From positions 1 to 38,474 of the forward strand of contig JAUVWV010000004.1 of the NCBI GenBank assembly GCA_030603925.1: DNA of 38,474 nucleotides, given 5' to 3'. The translations under genes were made by a program, and so were the position numbers. The notes beneath the pieces are model-generated. The model made no database searches. It was not told the origin of the DNA and saw only the letters and a program-made list of their open reading frames with translations. This document shows positions 25,119-32,941 of this stretch, piece by piece. The DNA is from Thauera sp. (lineage in GTDB: Bacteria > Pseudomonadota > Gammaproteobacteria > Burkholderiales > Rhodocyclaceae). Numbering within the stretch: the first letter of the stretch is position 1; each line of letters begins with the position of its first letter.

Positions 25119-25916
25119 ATGGCTAGCATTGCGATTGGCGACATTCAGGGCTGTTATGCGCAGTTTTCCCGGCTACTGGAGAAAATCCGCTTCGATCCGG
25201 CGGCCGACCGCCTGTGGCTGGTCGGCGACCTGGTCAATCGTGGCCCGGAATCCTTGCAGGTGTTGCGCCTGGTTCGCAGCCTGGGCGATGCGGCTACCGT
25301 GGTGCTGGGCAATCACGACCTCTACCTGCTGATGATCGATGCGGGATTCACGCGGCGCGGCAAGGACGACACCCTGGCACGCATCCTGGAAGCACCCGAC
25401 CGGGAGGAGTTGCTCCACTGGCTGGCGCACCGCAGCATGCTGCATGTCGACGCCGACCGTGTGCTGGTGCATGCCGGCCTGCCGCCGTCGTGGAGCGTGG
25501 CGCAGGCGCGGAGCCTTGCTGCGGAGGTCGAGGCGGCCTTGCGCGGGGATCAGCGGCGCAAGTTCCTGCTGCACCTGCAGGGTGACAAGCCGGAGCGCTG
25601 GTCGGACGAGCTGAAGGGCTGGGATCGCCTGCGCTTCATCGTCAATGCGCTGACCCGGATGCGTTTCTGCACGCCGGACGGACGCCTGGCCCTGCGTGCG
25701 AAGGGACCGCCGGAGCGCGCGCCGCTCGGCACCGTCCCCTGGTTCCGCGTGCCGGGGCGGGCGAGCGCGGCGCACACCGTGGTCTGCGGCCACTGGTCTG
25801 CGCTGGGTTTCTACCGCGAACAGGGCTTGATCGCACTCGACTCGGGCTGTGTGTGGGGCGGCAAGCTGACCGCAGTGCGGCTCGACGACGGCACGGCCTG
25901 GCAGGTGACCGGCTGA
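25119..25916 (+). CDS. apaH: Symmetrical bis(5'-nucleosyl)-tetraphosphatase ApaH
   Basis: 265 residues. It hydrolyses Ap4A to two ADP and can remove Np4 RNA caps. Metallophosphatase motifs are in order: IGDIQGCY (7-14), LVGDLVNRGP, VLGNHDLYLL, VHAGLPPSW, and a late GHWSALG. The start MASIAIGDIQG is the usual one; the longer open frame upstream runs antisense to waaA and is rejected. No good ribosome binding site precedes the ATG. A TAAAAAT stretch (25105-25111) ends 7 nt before it, so a leaderless transcript is possible. The 3' end overlaps the convergent acyltransferase by 106 bp. Confidence 0.94.
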   Translation: MASIAIGDIQGCYAQFSRLLEKIRFDPAADRLWLVGDLVNRGPESLQVLRLVRSLGDAATVVLGNHDLYLLMIDAGFTRRGKDDTLARILEAPDREELLHWLAHRSMLHVDADRVLVHAGLPPSWSVAQARSLAAEVEAALRGDQRRKFLLHLQGDKPERWSDELKGWDRLRFIVNALTRMRFCTPDGRLALRAKGPPERAPLGTVPWFRVPGRASAAHTVVCGHWSALGFYREQGLIALDSGCVWGGKLTAVRLDDGTAWQVTG

Positions 25917-26680
25917 GGCGGCAGCGGCTGCAGCCTGAGCGCGCATAGATCGGCGATCTGTGCGCGTGCGTGCGTGGCAAGCAGCTTGCGTTCGGTGGTG
26001 GCCGGATCGGTGTCGAGCGGGCTGGCGACCTGCAGGCGCGCAATGATCGTGCGTGTGCCGATGATCGCCGAGAAGCACTCCCCCAGCGACAGGTCGCCGT
26101 CGTAGGCCGGGGCGCGCGTATGCGCGCCGTCCGGGCTGTGGTAGGACAGCGCCACCGGCTGCACCGGACGGCCGGCGGCGATGGCCGGCTGCAGCAGCGC
26201 GGCGTGAAAGTGCAGCACGTGGCTGCCGTCGGTGGTGGTGCCTTCCGGGAAGACCGCGACGTTGCGTCCGGCGTCGAGCAGCGCGGCGATCTCGGCGTTG
26301 ACGATGCGTGCGTGGCCGCGGCTGCCGCGCCGCAGGAAGACCGTCTCGCTCTTGGCCGCCAGCCAGCCGGCCACCGGCCAGGCGCGCACCTCGGCCTTGG
26401 AGACGAAGGCGGACGGCGCCAGCGCATTGATCACGAAGATGTCCACCCAGGAGATGTGGTTGGCCACCAGCATGCAGCCGGGGGCAACCGGCAGGCCTTC
26501 CACCTGCAGGCGGATGCCCATGATGCGCAGCAGCGCCCGCGACCAGCGTTGACGCAGGGCGAGCTGGCGGGCCTTGCCGCAGAAGGGGAAGACCGTGGCA
26601 ATGGTGAGGACGCCCTGCACGAGGTGCGCGACGGTGCGCAGCCTGCGCCAGGCGCGCAGCGGCAGCGGGCAGCGGTTCAT
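25811..26680 (-). CDS. olsA: Lysophospholipid/lyso-ornithine-lipid acyltransferase (PlsC family, OlsA-like)
   Basis: 289 residues from the ATG at 26680; the frame is open further upstream but that part overlaps olsB. Membrane-associated acyltransferase with the HX4D motif in NHISWVDI, FLRRGSRGHA (block II), FPEGTTTDG (block III) and VQPVALSYH (block IV). Its start lies 29 bp behind a GNAT N-acyltransferase of the OlsB type, which favours the O-acylation step of ornithine lipid (OlsA) over ordinary PlsC; plain PlsC remains possible. The last 35 residues or so are Pro/Ser-rich, lack family motifs and are encoded antisense to the apaH 3' end. Confidence 0.82.
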   Translation of the reverse strand: MNRCPLPLRAWRRLRTVAHLVQGVLTIATVFPFCGKARQLALRQRWSRALLRIMGIRLQVEGLPVAPGCMLVANHISWVDIFVINALAPSAFVSKAEVRAWPVAGWLAAKSETVFLRRGSRGHARIVNAEIAALLDAGRNVAVFPEGTTTDGSHVLHFHAALLQPAIAAGRPVQPVALSYHSPDGAHTRAPAYDGDLSLGECFSAIIGTRTIIARLQVASPLDTDPATTERKLLATHARAQIADLCALRLQPLPPQPVTCQAVPSSSRTAVSLPPHTQPESSAIKPCSR

Positions 26681-26709
26681 GTCGGGGGCGGCGGGCGGGG
26701 GTGGGGTAT

Positions 26710-27468
26710 TCAGTCCTTGCGTCCCATGAAATGTCGCGCGTACTTGCCGTCCACCTTGCTCATCGGCATCAGGATCGGCAGGTCGGCGGTGTTGAAGTCG
26801 GGGTCCCAGGCCGGTTCGCCGCAGATCCACGCGCCGGCGCGCAGATAGCCCTTGATCAGCGGCGGCGCGTCGGCCGGCAGGTCGCCGCGCAGGCGTTCGA
26901 GCGGCAGCGGGCAGCGCGGGAACACGCGGTACTCCGGCGGCGAGAGATGGCTGTCCTGCAGGCGATTATACAGACTGGCCGCGGTGTGGCCGCCGTCGGC
27001 CATGCTCACCGAGGCGCAGCCGATCAGGTAGTCGTACCAGTTCTCCTGCATGTAGCGCGCAAGGCCGGCCCACAGCAGAGCGATCACCGCGCCGCTGCGG
27101 TACTCCGCATCGATGCACGAGCGGCCGATCTCGACGATGCGGCTGCGCAGGTGCTGCAGACGGGTGAGGTCGAACTCGTTCTCAGAGTAATAGCCGCCCA
27201 CGCGCCGTGCCGCGGCGGGTGACAGGATGCGGTAGGTGCCGACGATGCGTCCGGCGTCTTCGTCGCGCACGATCAGGTGCTCGCAGAAGGGGTCGTAGAT
27301 GTCGCGGTCGACGCCCGGCGTGCGGCAGGACAGGCGGGCGCCCATCTCCTCGGCGAACACGCGGTAGCGCAGTTTCTGCGCTTCCAGTATTTCGGTGTCG
27401 CAGGTGGCCAGGCCGACATGCAGGTTGCGGCCGGTGCGCTGGGCGGATTGCGTGGTTTTCTGCAGCAT
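26710..27468 (-). CDS. olsB: L-ornithine N(alpha)-acyltransferase (GNAT, OlsB-like)
   Basis: 252 residues from the ATG at 27468, which has AAGGAG upstream; an upstream ATG at 27498 is rejected. A GNAT-like autoinducer-synthase-fold protein with LRYRVFAEEMGA, DPFCEHLIVRD, GTYRILSP, EIGRSCIDAEYR and a C-terminal LIKGYLRAGAWICGEPAWDP. These match the OlsB family, which attaches a 3-hydroxy fatty acid from ACP to ornithine, giving lyso-ornithine lipid. The acyltransferase just downstream would complete ornithine lipid. These phosphorus-free lipids replace phospholipids under phosphate limitation in several proteobacteria, and Pho-like half-sites lie upstream. Confidence 0.85.
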   Translation of the reverse strand: MLQKTTQSAQRTGRNLHVGLATCDTEILEAQKLRYRVFAEEMGARLSCRTPGVDRDIYDPFCEHLIVRDEDAGRIVGTYRILSPAAARRVGGYYSENEFDLTRLQHLRSRIVEIGRSCIDAEYRSGAVIALLWAGLARYMQENWYDYLIGCASVSMADGGHTAASLYNRLQDSHLSPPEYRVFPRCPLPLERLRGDLPADAPPLIKGYLRAGAWICGEPAWDPDFNTADLPILMPMSKVDGKYARHFMGRKD

Positions 27469-27523
27469 GGCGGACTCCTTGTTCCGGGTGTGCCCCATTC
27501 TCGAAAGCCGGTATTGCGCTCGC

Positions 27524-27552
27524 GTGACAGGGCGGTTACGCCACGGTGAACG
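27524..27552 (-). promoter_or_regulatory. Pho-box-like repeats upstream of olsB
   Basis: Reading the minus strand toward olsB: CGTTCAC (27552-27546), GCGTAAC (27541-27535) and CTGTCAC (27530-27524), each starting 11 bp after the last. The PhoB half-site consensus is CTGTCAT with a 4-bp spacer. A CAATAC stretch about 8 nt further on could be the -10. The match is by eye. Confidence 0.5.
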
Positions 27553-27570
27553 GCGCGCATCCCGGCCGGC

Positions 27571-27610
27571 GCTTCACCGTGCCGTCATCGCGGCGTCACG
27601 AAGTTGTCGT
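27571..27610 (+). promoter_or_regulatory. Pho-box-like repeats upstream of the glycosyltransferase
   Basis: Four 11-bp-phased half-sites: GCTTCAC (27571), CCGTCAT (27582), GCGTCAC (27593), TTGTCGT (27604). The last ends 23 bp before the ATG at 27634. The outer halves of both arrays also form a 9-bp inverted repeat, CACGGTGAA (27542-27550) and TTCACCGTG (27573-27581). TCACGA-AGTTG-TCGTGA (27596-27612) is a further overlapping palindrome. Confidence 0.5.
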
Positions 27611-27633
27611 GAAGGGTGCGCAGGATGCGGGGC

Positions 27634-28854
27634 ATGGATACCCCACTCGTTCTCCAGCATCTCGCAGGCGCCGAACGCCAGCTGCGCGTGGCCGTGGTCA
27701 CCGAAACCTATCCGCCCGAGGTCAACGGCGTGGCGATGACCACCGGGCGCCTGGTCGACGGCATGCTGCGCCTGGGGCACCAGGTGCAGCTGGTGCGGCC
27801 GCGCCAGGGCGAGACGGACCACCCGGGCTCGAGCGCGGGCTTCGAGGAGGTGTTGTCGCGCGGGCTGCCGATTCCGCGCTACAAGCACCTCAAGATGGGG
27901 CTGCCGGCACGCGCCGTACTGCAGCGCATGTGGGCGGTGCGCCGGCCCGACGTGGTGCAGGTGGTCACCGAGGGGCCGCTGGGCTGGTCGGCGGTGACGG
28001 CCGCGCGCCGCTTGCGCCTGCCGGTGGTCACCGAGTTCCACACCAACTTCCACAGCTACAGCAGCTACTACGGCATGGGCTGGCTGAAGCAGCCGGTGGA
28101 GGCCTGGCTGCGCCGCTTCCACAACAAGGGCGACCTCTGCCTGGCGCCGACCGCCGAACTGGCCGGCCAGCTGATGGCGCGCGGGATGCGCAGGGTGGAG
28201 GTGGTGGCGCGCGGCGTCGATACGCGCCTGTTCAGCCCGGCGCGCCGTTCCGCCGAGTTGCGCGAATCCTGGGGGGCTGCGCCGCACACCCTGGTGGCCA
28301 TCGTGGTCGGGCGCATGGCGCCGGAGAAGAACCTGGGGCTGGCGGTGCGTGCTTTCGACCGCTTGAAGGCCCAGCTGGGCGGCGATGCGCGGCTGGTGCT
28401 GGTGGGCGACGGGCCGGCGCGTGCCGCCCTGCAGGCCGAGCGCCCGGATCTGTGCTACGCCGGGATGCGTACCGGGGAGGATCTGGCGGCGCACTATGCC
28501 TCGGCCGATCTGTTCCTCTTTCCCAGCACCACCGAGACCTTCGGCAACGTGGTCACCGAGGCCCTGGCGAGCGGCCTGCCGGTGGTCGGCTACGACTACG
28601 CCGCCGCCGCCGAGCATGTGCGCGACGGCCACAACGGCTGTCTGGCCCCCCTGGGCGACGAGGCCGCCTTCGTCGCAGCGGCGCTGCGCATGGGGAGTGC
28701 GGCCCTGCGTGCGCAACTGGCCGGCAAGGCGCGTGACAGCGTGCTGAGCGTGGACTGGGATGCGGTGACCCGCAGCCTGGCCGGCCTGCTGGGCGAGGTG
28801 GTGCTGGCTCACGAGCGGCGCAATGCGCCGGATGCGCGTACGGCGACTGCCTGA
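27634..28854 (+). CDS. GT4-family glycosyltransferase (possible glycolipid synthase)
   Basis: 406 residues from the ATG at 27634 (GTG at 27616 and ATG at 27625 are alternatives). A GT-B fold: the N-terminal domain begins RVAVVTETYPPEVNGVAMTT and includes VTEFHTNFHSYSSYYGMG; the C-terminal nucleotide-sugar domain has VVGRMAPEKNLGLAVRAFD, LVLVGDGPARA and the EX7E motif in TTETFGNVVTEALASGLP. It resembles GDP-mannose or UDP-sugar dependent glycosyltransferases of the MgtA/Agt type that glycosylate diacylglycerol or uronic-acid lipids. Neither acceptor nor sugar is fixed by sequence. It is divergent from olsBA and shares the Pho-like region, consistent with phosphate-regulated glycolipid synthesis. 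Confidence 0.85.
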   Translation: MDTPLVLQHLAGAERQLRVAVVTETYPPEVNGVAMTTGRLVDGMLRLGHQVQLVRPRQGETDHPGSSAGFEEVLSRGLPIPRYKHLKMGLPARAVLQRMWAVRRPDVVQVVTEGPLGWSAVTAARRLRLPVVTEFHTNFHSYSSYYGMGWLKQPVEAWLRRFHNKGDLCLAPTAELAGQLMARGMRRVEVVARGVDTRLFSPARRSAELRESWGAAPHTLVAIVVGRMAPEKNLGLAVRAFDRLKAQLGGDARLVLVGDGPARAALQAERPDLCYAGMRTGEDLAAHYASADLFLFPSTTETFGNVVTEALASGLPVVGYDYAAAAEHVRDGHNGCLAPLGDEAAFVAAALRMGSAALRAQLAGKARDSVLSVDWDAVTRSLAGLLGEVVLAHERRNAPDARTATA

Positions 28855-28874
28855 AGGCCAGGCACGGCGGGCAC

Positions 28875-28880
28875 TATAAT
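28875..28880 (+). promoter_or_regulatory. TATAAT -10 box upstream of the PfkB kinase
   Basis: A perfect TATAAT lies 30 bp before the ATG at 28911, in the short gap after the glycosyltransferase stop. The -35 region 17 bp upstream (TGAAGG) is poor. It indicates that the kinase may have its own promoter. Confidence 0.5.
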
Positions 28881-28910
28881 GCGGGTTTCCTACAACGACC
28901 CGTGCCCGTC

Positions 28911-29861
28911 ATGTCCATTCTCGTCTGCGGTTCCATCGCCTACGACACGATCATGGTCTTCCATGACCGTTTCAAGCACCACATCCTGCCCGAGCAGATC
29001 CACATCCTCAACGTGGCCTTCCTGGTGCCCGACATGCGGCGCGAGTTCGGCGGCTGTGCGGGCAACATTGCCTACAATCTGAAGCTGCTCGGCGCCGATC
29101 CGCTGATCATGGCGACGGTGGGCGACGATGCCGATCCCTACCGCTATCGCCTGGAGCGCCTCGGCCTGCGCCAGGACCATGTGCGGCGCGTGGCGGAGAC
29201 CTTCACCGCGCAAGCCTTCATCACCACCGACCTGGACGACAACCAGATTACTGCCTTCCATCCCGGGGCAATGAACCATTCGCACCTCAACCGGGTGCAG
29301 GACGCGGCGGGCGTCACGCTGGGCATCGTGGCGCCGGACGGGCGCGACGGCATGCTCGGCCACGCCGCGCAGTTCGCCGAGGCGGGCGTGCCCTTCATCT
29401 TCGATCCGGGCCAGGGGCTGCCGATGTTCTCCGGCGACGAGTTGCTGCACTGCCTGCAACTGGCGCGCTACTGCTCGGTCAACGACTACGAGGCACGCCT
29501 GCTGAGCGAGAAGACCGGCCGTTCGCTGGAGGAACTGGCCGGGCTGGTCGATGCGCTGATCGTCACGCTGGGCGCGGAGGGTTCGCGGATCTACGCGGAG
29601 GGTGCGCAGATCGTCATTCCCTGCGTCGAGCCGGACGAGGTGGTCGACCCCACCGGTTGCGGCGATGCCTATCGTGCCGGCCTGCTGTACGGCATCTCGA
29701 ACGGCTATGACTGGGTGCGCAGCGGGCGGCTGGCCTCGCTGATGGGATCGATCAAGATCGCCCATCGCGGGGGACAGAACCACGCACCGACGCGTGACGA
29801 GATTGCCGCCCGTTACCGGGCGGCCTTTGGGGAAGAGCTATGGCAGGAGGCGGAAGCCTGA
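28911..29861 (+). CDS. PfkB-family carbohydrate/nucleoside kinase
   Basis: 316 residues from the ATG at 28911 (GTG at 28902 possible). A ribokinase-fold kinase: N-terminal VCGSIAYDTIM, the GGCAGNIAYNLKLLG substrate loop, and the C-terminal DPTGCGDAYRAGLLYG signature with catalytic Asp and anion hole. The layout (FGGCAGNIAYNL, HPGAMNHSHL) resembles adenosine-kinase-like PfkB proteins of betaproteobacteria. The substrate is unproven; adenosine, ribose or another sugar is possible. The 3' end overlaps the next gene by 22 nt, implying coupling. Confidence 0.88.
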   Translation: MSILVCGSIAYDTIMVFHDRFKHHILPEQIHILNVAFLVPDMRREFGGCAGNIAYNLKLLGADPLIMATVGDDADPYRYRLERLGLRQDHVRRVAETFTAQAFITTDLDDNQITAFHPGAMNHSHLNRVQDAAGVTLGIVAPDGRDGMLGHAAQFAEAGVPFIFDPGQGLPMFSGDELLHCLQLARYCSVNDYEARLLSEKTGRSLEELAGLVDALIVTLGAEGSRIYAEGAQIVIPCVEPDEVVDPTGCGDAYRAGLLYGISNGYDWVRSGRLASLMGSIKIAHRGGQNHAPTRDEIAARYRAAFGEELWQEAEA

Positions 29862-30313
29862 GCAGGGCGGGCAGTCTGGTATTGATGTTGGCCGCCCTCG
29901 CGGTGGCCGGCTGCGCCGCCGGGCTGGGGGGCGACACCTATCAGCGCGGCGAGGCGCGCCGCACGATGACGGTGCAGTTCGGTACGGTGGAATCCGTGCG
30001 CGCAGTGCTGATCGAGGGCACCAAGACGCCGATCGGCGCCGGCGCGGGCGCCGCGGTGGGCGGCATTGCCGGTTCCAACGTCGGCCGCGGCAGCGGTGCG
30101 GCGGTGGGGGCGATCGTCGGCGCGGTGGCCGGCGGCCTGGCCGGTGCGGCGATCGAGGAAGGTGCGACGCGGCGCGCCGGCGTGGAGCTCACCGTGCGCC
30201 TGGACGGCGGCAGCTACCTGGCGGTGGTGCAGGAGGACGGCGGCGAGAACTTCCGCCCCGGGGAGCGCGTGCGCCTGCTGCGCGACGCCGGGGTCACCCG
30301 GGTCACGCGCTGA
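29840..30313 (+). CDS. Glycine-zipper outer-membrane lipoprotein (SlyB/PcP-like)
   Basis: 157 residues. A lipoprotein signal with lipobox LAVAGC (Cys at about 25) is followed by a short linker and a glycine-zipper membrane segment (about 66-106: GAGAGAAVGGIAGSNVGR, then GAAVGAIVGAVAGGLAGA) and a small C-terminal domain ending in RVRLLRDAGVTRVTR. This is the 17-kDa-antigen/SlyB pattern; such proteins sit in the outer membrane and help keep the envelope intact. GGGGAAGAG precedes the ATG. It overlaps the kinase gene by 22 nt. Confidence 0.85.
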   Translation: MAGGGSLSRAGSLVLMLAALAVAGCAAGLGGDTYQRGEARRTMTVQFGTVESVRAVLIEGTKTPIGAGAGAAVGGIAGSNVGRGSGAAVGAIVGAVAGGLAGAAIEEGATRRAGVELTVRLDGGSYLAVVQEDGGENFRPGERVRLLRDAGVTRVTR

Positions 30314-30328
30314 ACGGGGTGCCGTTCA
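30311..30328. terminator. Hairpin holding both stop codons of convergent genes
   Basis: TGAACGG-GGTG-CCGTTCA. The left arm starts with the lipoprotein stop (30311-30313); the right arm ends with the dgkA stop in the other direction (30326-30328). No T-run on either side, so terminator activity is uncertain. Confidence 0.35.
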
Positions 30329-30718
30329 ACCCAGCAGCACCAGCGCCCACACCGCGGCCAGGTTGAGCAGGGACAGCAGTACGGCGGCGCTGCCGATGTC
30401 CTTGGCGCGCTTGGCCAGGCTGTGCCGCTCCAGCGACACGCGGTCGACCGTTGCTTCGATGGCGGAGTTGAGCAGTTCGACCACCAGCACCAGCAGGGTG
30501 CTGCCGATCAGCAGGGCCTTGCCGATGCCGCTGGTCGGAACGAACAGCGCAGCCGGGATCAGGATGGCCGCCAGCAGGCATTCCTGGCGGAAAGCGTCCT
30601 CGTGGGTGAAGGCCGCGCGCAGCCCGGCAAGCGAGTAGCGGAAGGCGTTCCAGATGCGGGCCAGGCCGGTCTTGCCCTTGAACGGGCTTTCCTGCGGCGG
30701 GCTGTGCGGGTGCTCCAT
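30326..30718 (-). CDS. dgkA: Diacylglycerol kinase DgkA
   Basis: 130 residues from the ATG at 30718. A small three-helix membrane enzyme that phosphorylates diacylglycerol to phosphatidate, recycling lipid head-group by-products. ARIWNAFRYSLAGLRAAF, EDAFRQE and the signature VVELLNSAIEATVDRVS are visible, with hydrophobic segments LLAAILIPAALFV, ALLIGSTLLVLVV and AAVLLSLLNLAAVWALVLL. The ORF is open further upstream but the start at 30718 fits family length. It lies about 95 bp after the DUF3426 gene on the same strand. Confidence 0.95.
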   Translation of the reverse strand: MEHPHSPPQESPFKGKTGLARIWNAFRYSLAGLRAAFTHEDAFRQECLLAAILIPAALFVPTSGIGKALLIGSTLLVLVVELLNSAIEATVDRVSLERHSLAKRAKDIGSAAVLLSLLNLAAVWALVLLG

Positions 30719-30812
30719 GGGGTGGCGATATCCTGTGTCTGAGGGCTGCAGTCGAAACGGCCTTTGTACCGGCCGGTGGTTACCGTGCCGTGACCTTCCG
30801 CACGGAGCCGGC

Positions 30813-32039
30813 TCAGGGGTAGAAGACGTAGATCCGAGAGCCGGTGGCCTCGACCGAGGGGGCATCGAAATGCAGTTCCACCGCCTGCTCGCGGCCTGCC
30901 GGAAAGCCGGCGCGCAGCTTGGCGGTTTCCGCGTGCGCCCACTCGAAGGGGTCGAGCACGCGGCGTACCACCGCGCGGTCGCGCGCATCGGTCAGGGTCA
31001 GCTCCAGGTGGGGCCAGGCCTGCGGGTAGGCGGCATTGTTGCGGATGCTGGCGAACAGCACGAAGCGACCCGGGATGCGCGGGTCGGACTGCAGGTCCGA
31101 GGCGTCGATGCCGATGCGCTCTGCGTCGCGCGGCAAGGGCAGGCTGCAGCCGAATTGCGCGCATGCCGCCTGGTAGAGCGGACGCAGGGCCGGCACGCTG
31201 CGCGTGATCTCCTGGCGGAAGAGATAGGCCGACTGCACGGTCAGCGCCCCCAGCATGAGACCGACCCCCAGGCTCCACAGCCACTTGCGCCCGGCGCCTG
31301 CGGCCGGTTCCGGGCCGTAGCGCGCGTCGAGGTGTTCGAGATCCGCCGGGGCGGGGCTGCGCCACTCGTCGGGCAGTTCGTCGCGGGCCTCCTCGCGAGT
31401 GGGCGGGGGCGGGGGCGCGTGGTCGGGCGCGCCCGGCGGCAGGGGGGACTCGTCTTCCGTCCCGGGGAGCTCCGTATCGGCCGAGGAGGCGCGGTAATCG
31501 CCCGGCTCCGTCCGCCCGCCGCCCGCCGCCGCGAGGGAAGCGGCAAAGGAGGGCGTGGGGGCGAGGGGCGTTGCTGCCGCGCGTGCGGGAGGCACGTCGA
31601 ACGCGCTGTCTGGCGCCTCGTCGGCAGGCGTCTCGTGCACCTCCGGCAGCGCGCCTGCCTGGGTCTTGAGCTGCTCGCGCGGCGAGCGCCAGACCTCCGG
31701 AATCTCGAAATCGAGCGCCGGATCGTCGTCGGTTCCGGTGGAGGCCGGCTCCGGCCCGGTCGCTTCGAAAGCGGCCGCCTGCCGTTCCTCAGGCGCAGGC
31801 TCGGTGTCGGAGGCCGCGACATCGATTTGTTGCGGTGCCGGGCCGCGGCGGAAGGCGTCGTCGATGGGCGCTGCGGGCACGGCGGTCGTGGCTGGGGTGC
31901 CCGCCTCGGTGAGCAGATGATCGAGTGCGTTGAACGGGTTGAAGCAGTGCCCGCAGCGGACTTCGCCATGGCGTGCGCGAAGCTGCTCCGGCCGGACCCG
32001 GAACACCGTCTGGCAGGCCGGGCAGCGGGCGAACATCAT
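30813..32039 (-). CDS. Zinc-ribbon DUF3426 membrane protein
   Basis: 408 residues. An N-terminal MJ0042-type zinc ribbon (CPACQTVF ... VRCGHC, residues 6-32) is followed by a long, acidic, Pro/Ala-rich and probably disordered region (about 45-265), one membrane helix (WLWSLGVGLMLGALTVQSAYLF, about 270-290) and a C-terminal periplasmic DUF3426 domain (about 300-408) with CAQFGCSLP. Function is unknown; the gene is almost always next to prmA in betaproteobacteria. Its start overlaps the prmA stop by 4 nt (ATGA). Confidence 0.9.
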   Translation of the reverse strand: MMFARCPACQTVFRVRPEQLRARHGEVRCGHCFNPFNALDHLLTEAGTPATTAVPAAPIDDAFRRGPAPQQIDVAASDTEPAPEERQAAAFEATGPEPASTGTDDDPALDFEIPEVWRSPREQLKTQAGALPEVHETPADEAPDSAFDVPPARAAATPLAPTPSFAASLAAAGGGRTEPGDYRASSADTELPGTEDESPLPPGAPDHAPPPPPTREEARDELPDEWRSPAPADLEHLDARYGPEPAAGAGRKWLWSLGVGLMLGALTVQSAYLFRQEITRSVPALRPLYQAACAQFGCSLPLPRDAERIGIDASDLQSDPRIPGRFVLFASIRNNAAYPQAWPHLELTLTDARDRAVVRRVLDPFEWAHAETAKLRAGFPAGREQAVELHFDAPSVEATGSRIYVFYP

Positions 32040-32938
32040 GGCCCGTCGTGCTCCCCGCGACGGCCTTCGAGGCGTACCCAGCCGTCGTGTGCGGCGCCGA
32101 CTTCAAGTGCGATGTAAGGGGCATAGGCGGCGATCACCTGATCGGCTTGCGCTTCGAGCACGCCGGAGAGTGCGATCCGTCCATCCGGCGCCACCCGGGC
32201 GCTGAGCAGCGGTGCCAGTACGCACAGCGGGTTGGTGAGGATGTTGGCCACGACGATGTCGAAACGCGCATCCAGCGGTTCGCGCGAGTGCTGCAGCCGC
32301 AGGCTGACGCCATTGCGCTGCGCGTTGTCCTGTGCGGCCACCAGGGCCTTGTCGTCGATGTCCACGCCGAGCACGTCGCCGGCGCCCAGGCGGGCGGCGG
32401 CGATGCCGAGGATGCCCGAGCCGCAGCCGTAGTCGAGCACGGTGTCGCCCGCCCGTACGGCGTCGCACAGCCACTGCAGGCAGAGCCGGGTGGTGGGGTG
32501 CGAGCCGGTACCGAAGGCCATGCCCGGGTCCAGCTCGATGTTGATCGCGGAGGCGTCCGGCGCCTGGTGCCAGGACGGGACGATCCACAGGCGGTCGGTC
32601 ACGTGGATGGGCTCGAACTGGCTCTGGGTGAGTTGCACCCAGTTCTGTTCGGCCACCTCGCTCACGCTGAACGGCGGCACCGCGTCGAAGCCGGCTTCGC
32701 TCGCGGCCCGGGCGAGTGCTACGGCGAGGTCGATGTCCTCGTCGAACAGGGCCACCACCCGGCTGTGGTCCCACAGCCGGGTGGGGTGGTGGCCGGGTTC
32801 GCCGAACTGCGGTTTCTCGGCCGCGGTGCCGGCGTCGGCATCCTCGATGCCGACCGACAGGGCGCCGGCCTCCATCAGGGCATCTGACAGCGCCTCGGCC
32901 TTGGCGGATTCAGCCTGCAGGGTGACCGACAGCCACAC
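32036..32938 (-). CDS. prmA: Ribosomal protein L11 methyltransferase PrmA
   Basis: 300 residues. It trimethylates ribosomal protein L11. The N-terminal L11-binding domain starts MWLSVTLQAESAKAEALSDA; the linker carries GMAFGTGSHPTTRLCLQWL; SAM motif I is VLDYGCGSGILGIAAARLGA, followed by DVLGVDIDDKALVAAQDNA and the substrate motif VANILTNPL. Length is standard. It sits 3 bp after accC and overlaps the DUF3426 gene. Confidence 0.97.
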   Translation of the reverse strand: MWLSVTLQAESAKAEALSDALMEAGALSVGIEDADAGTAAEKPQFGEPGHHPTRLWDHSRVVALFDEDIDLAVALARAASEAGFDAVPPFSVSEVAEQNWVQLTQSQFEPIHVTDRLWIVPSWHQAPDASAINIELDPGMAFGTGSHPTTRLCLQWLCDAVRAGDTVLDYGCGSGILGIAAARLGAGDVLGVDIDDKALVAAQDNAQRNGVSLRLQHSREPLDARFDIVVANILTNPLCVLAPLLSARVAPDGRIALSGVLEAQADQVIAAYAPYIALEVGAAHDGWVRLEGRRGEHDGP

Positions 32939-32941
32939 GGT

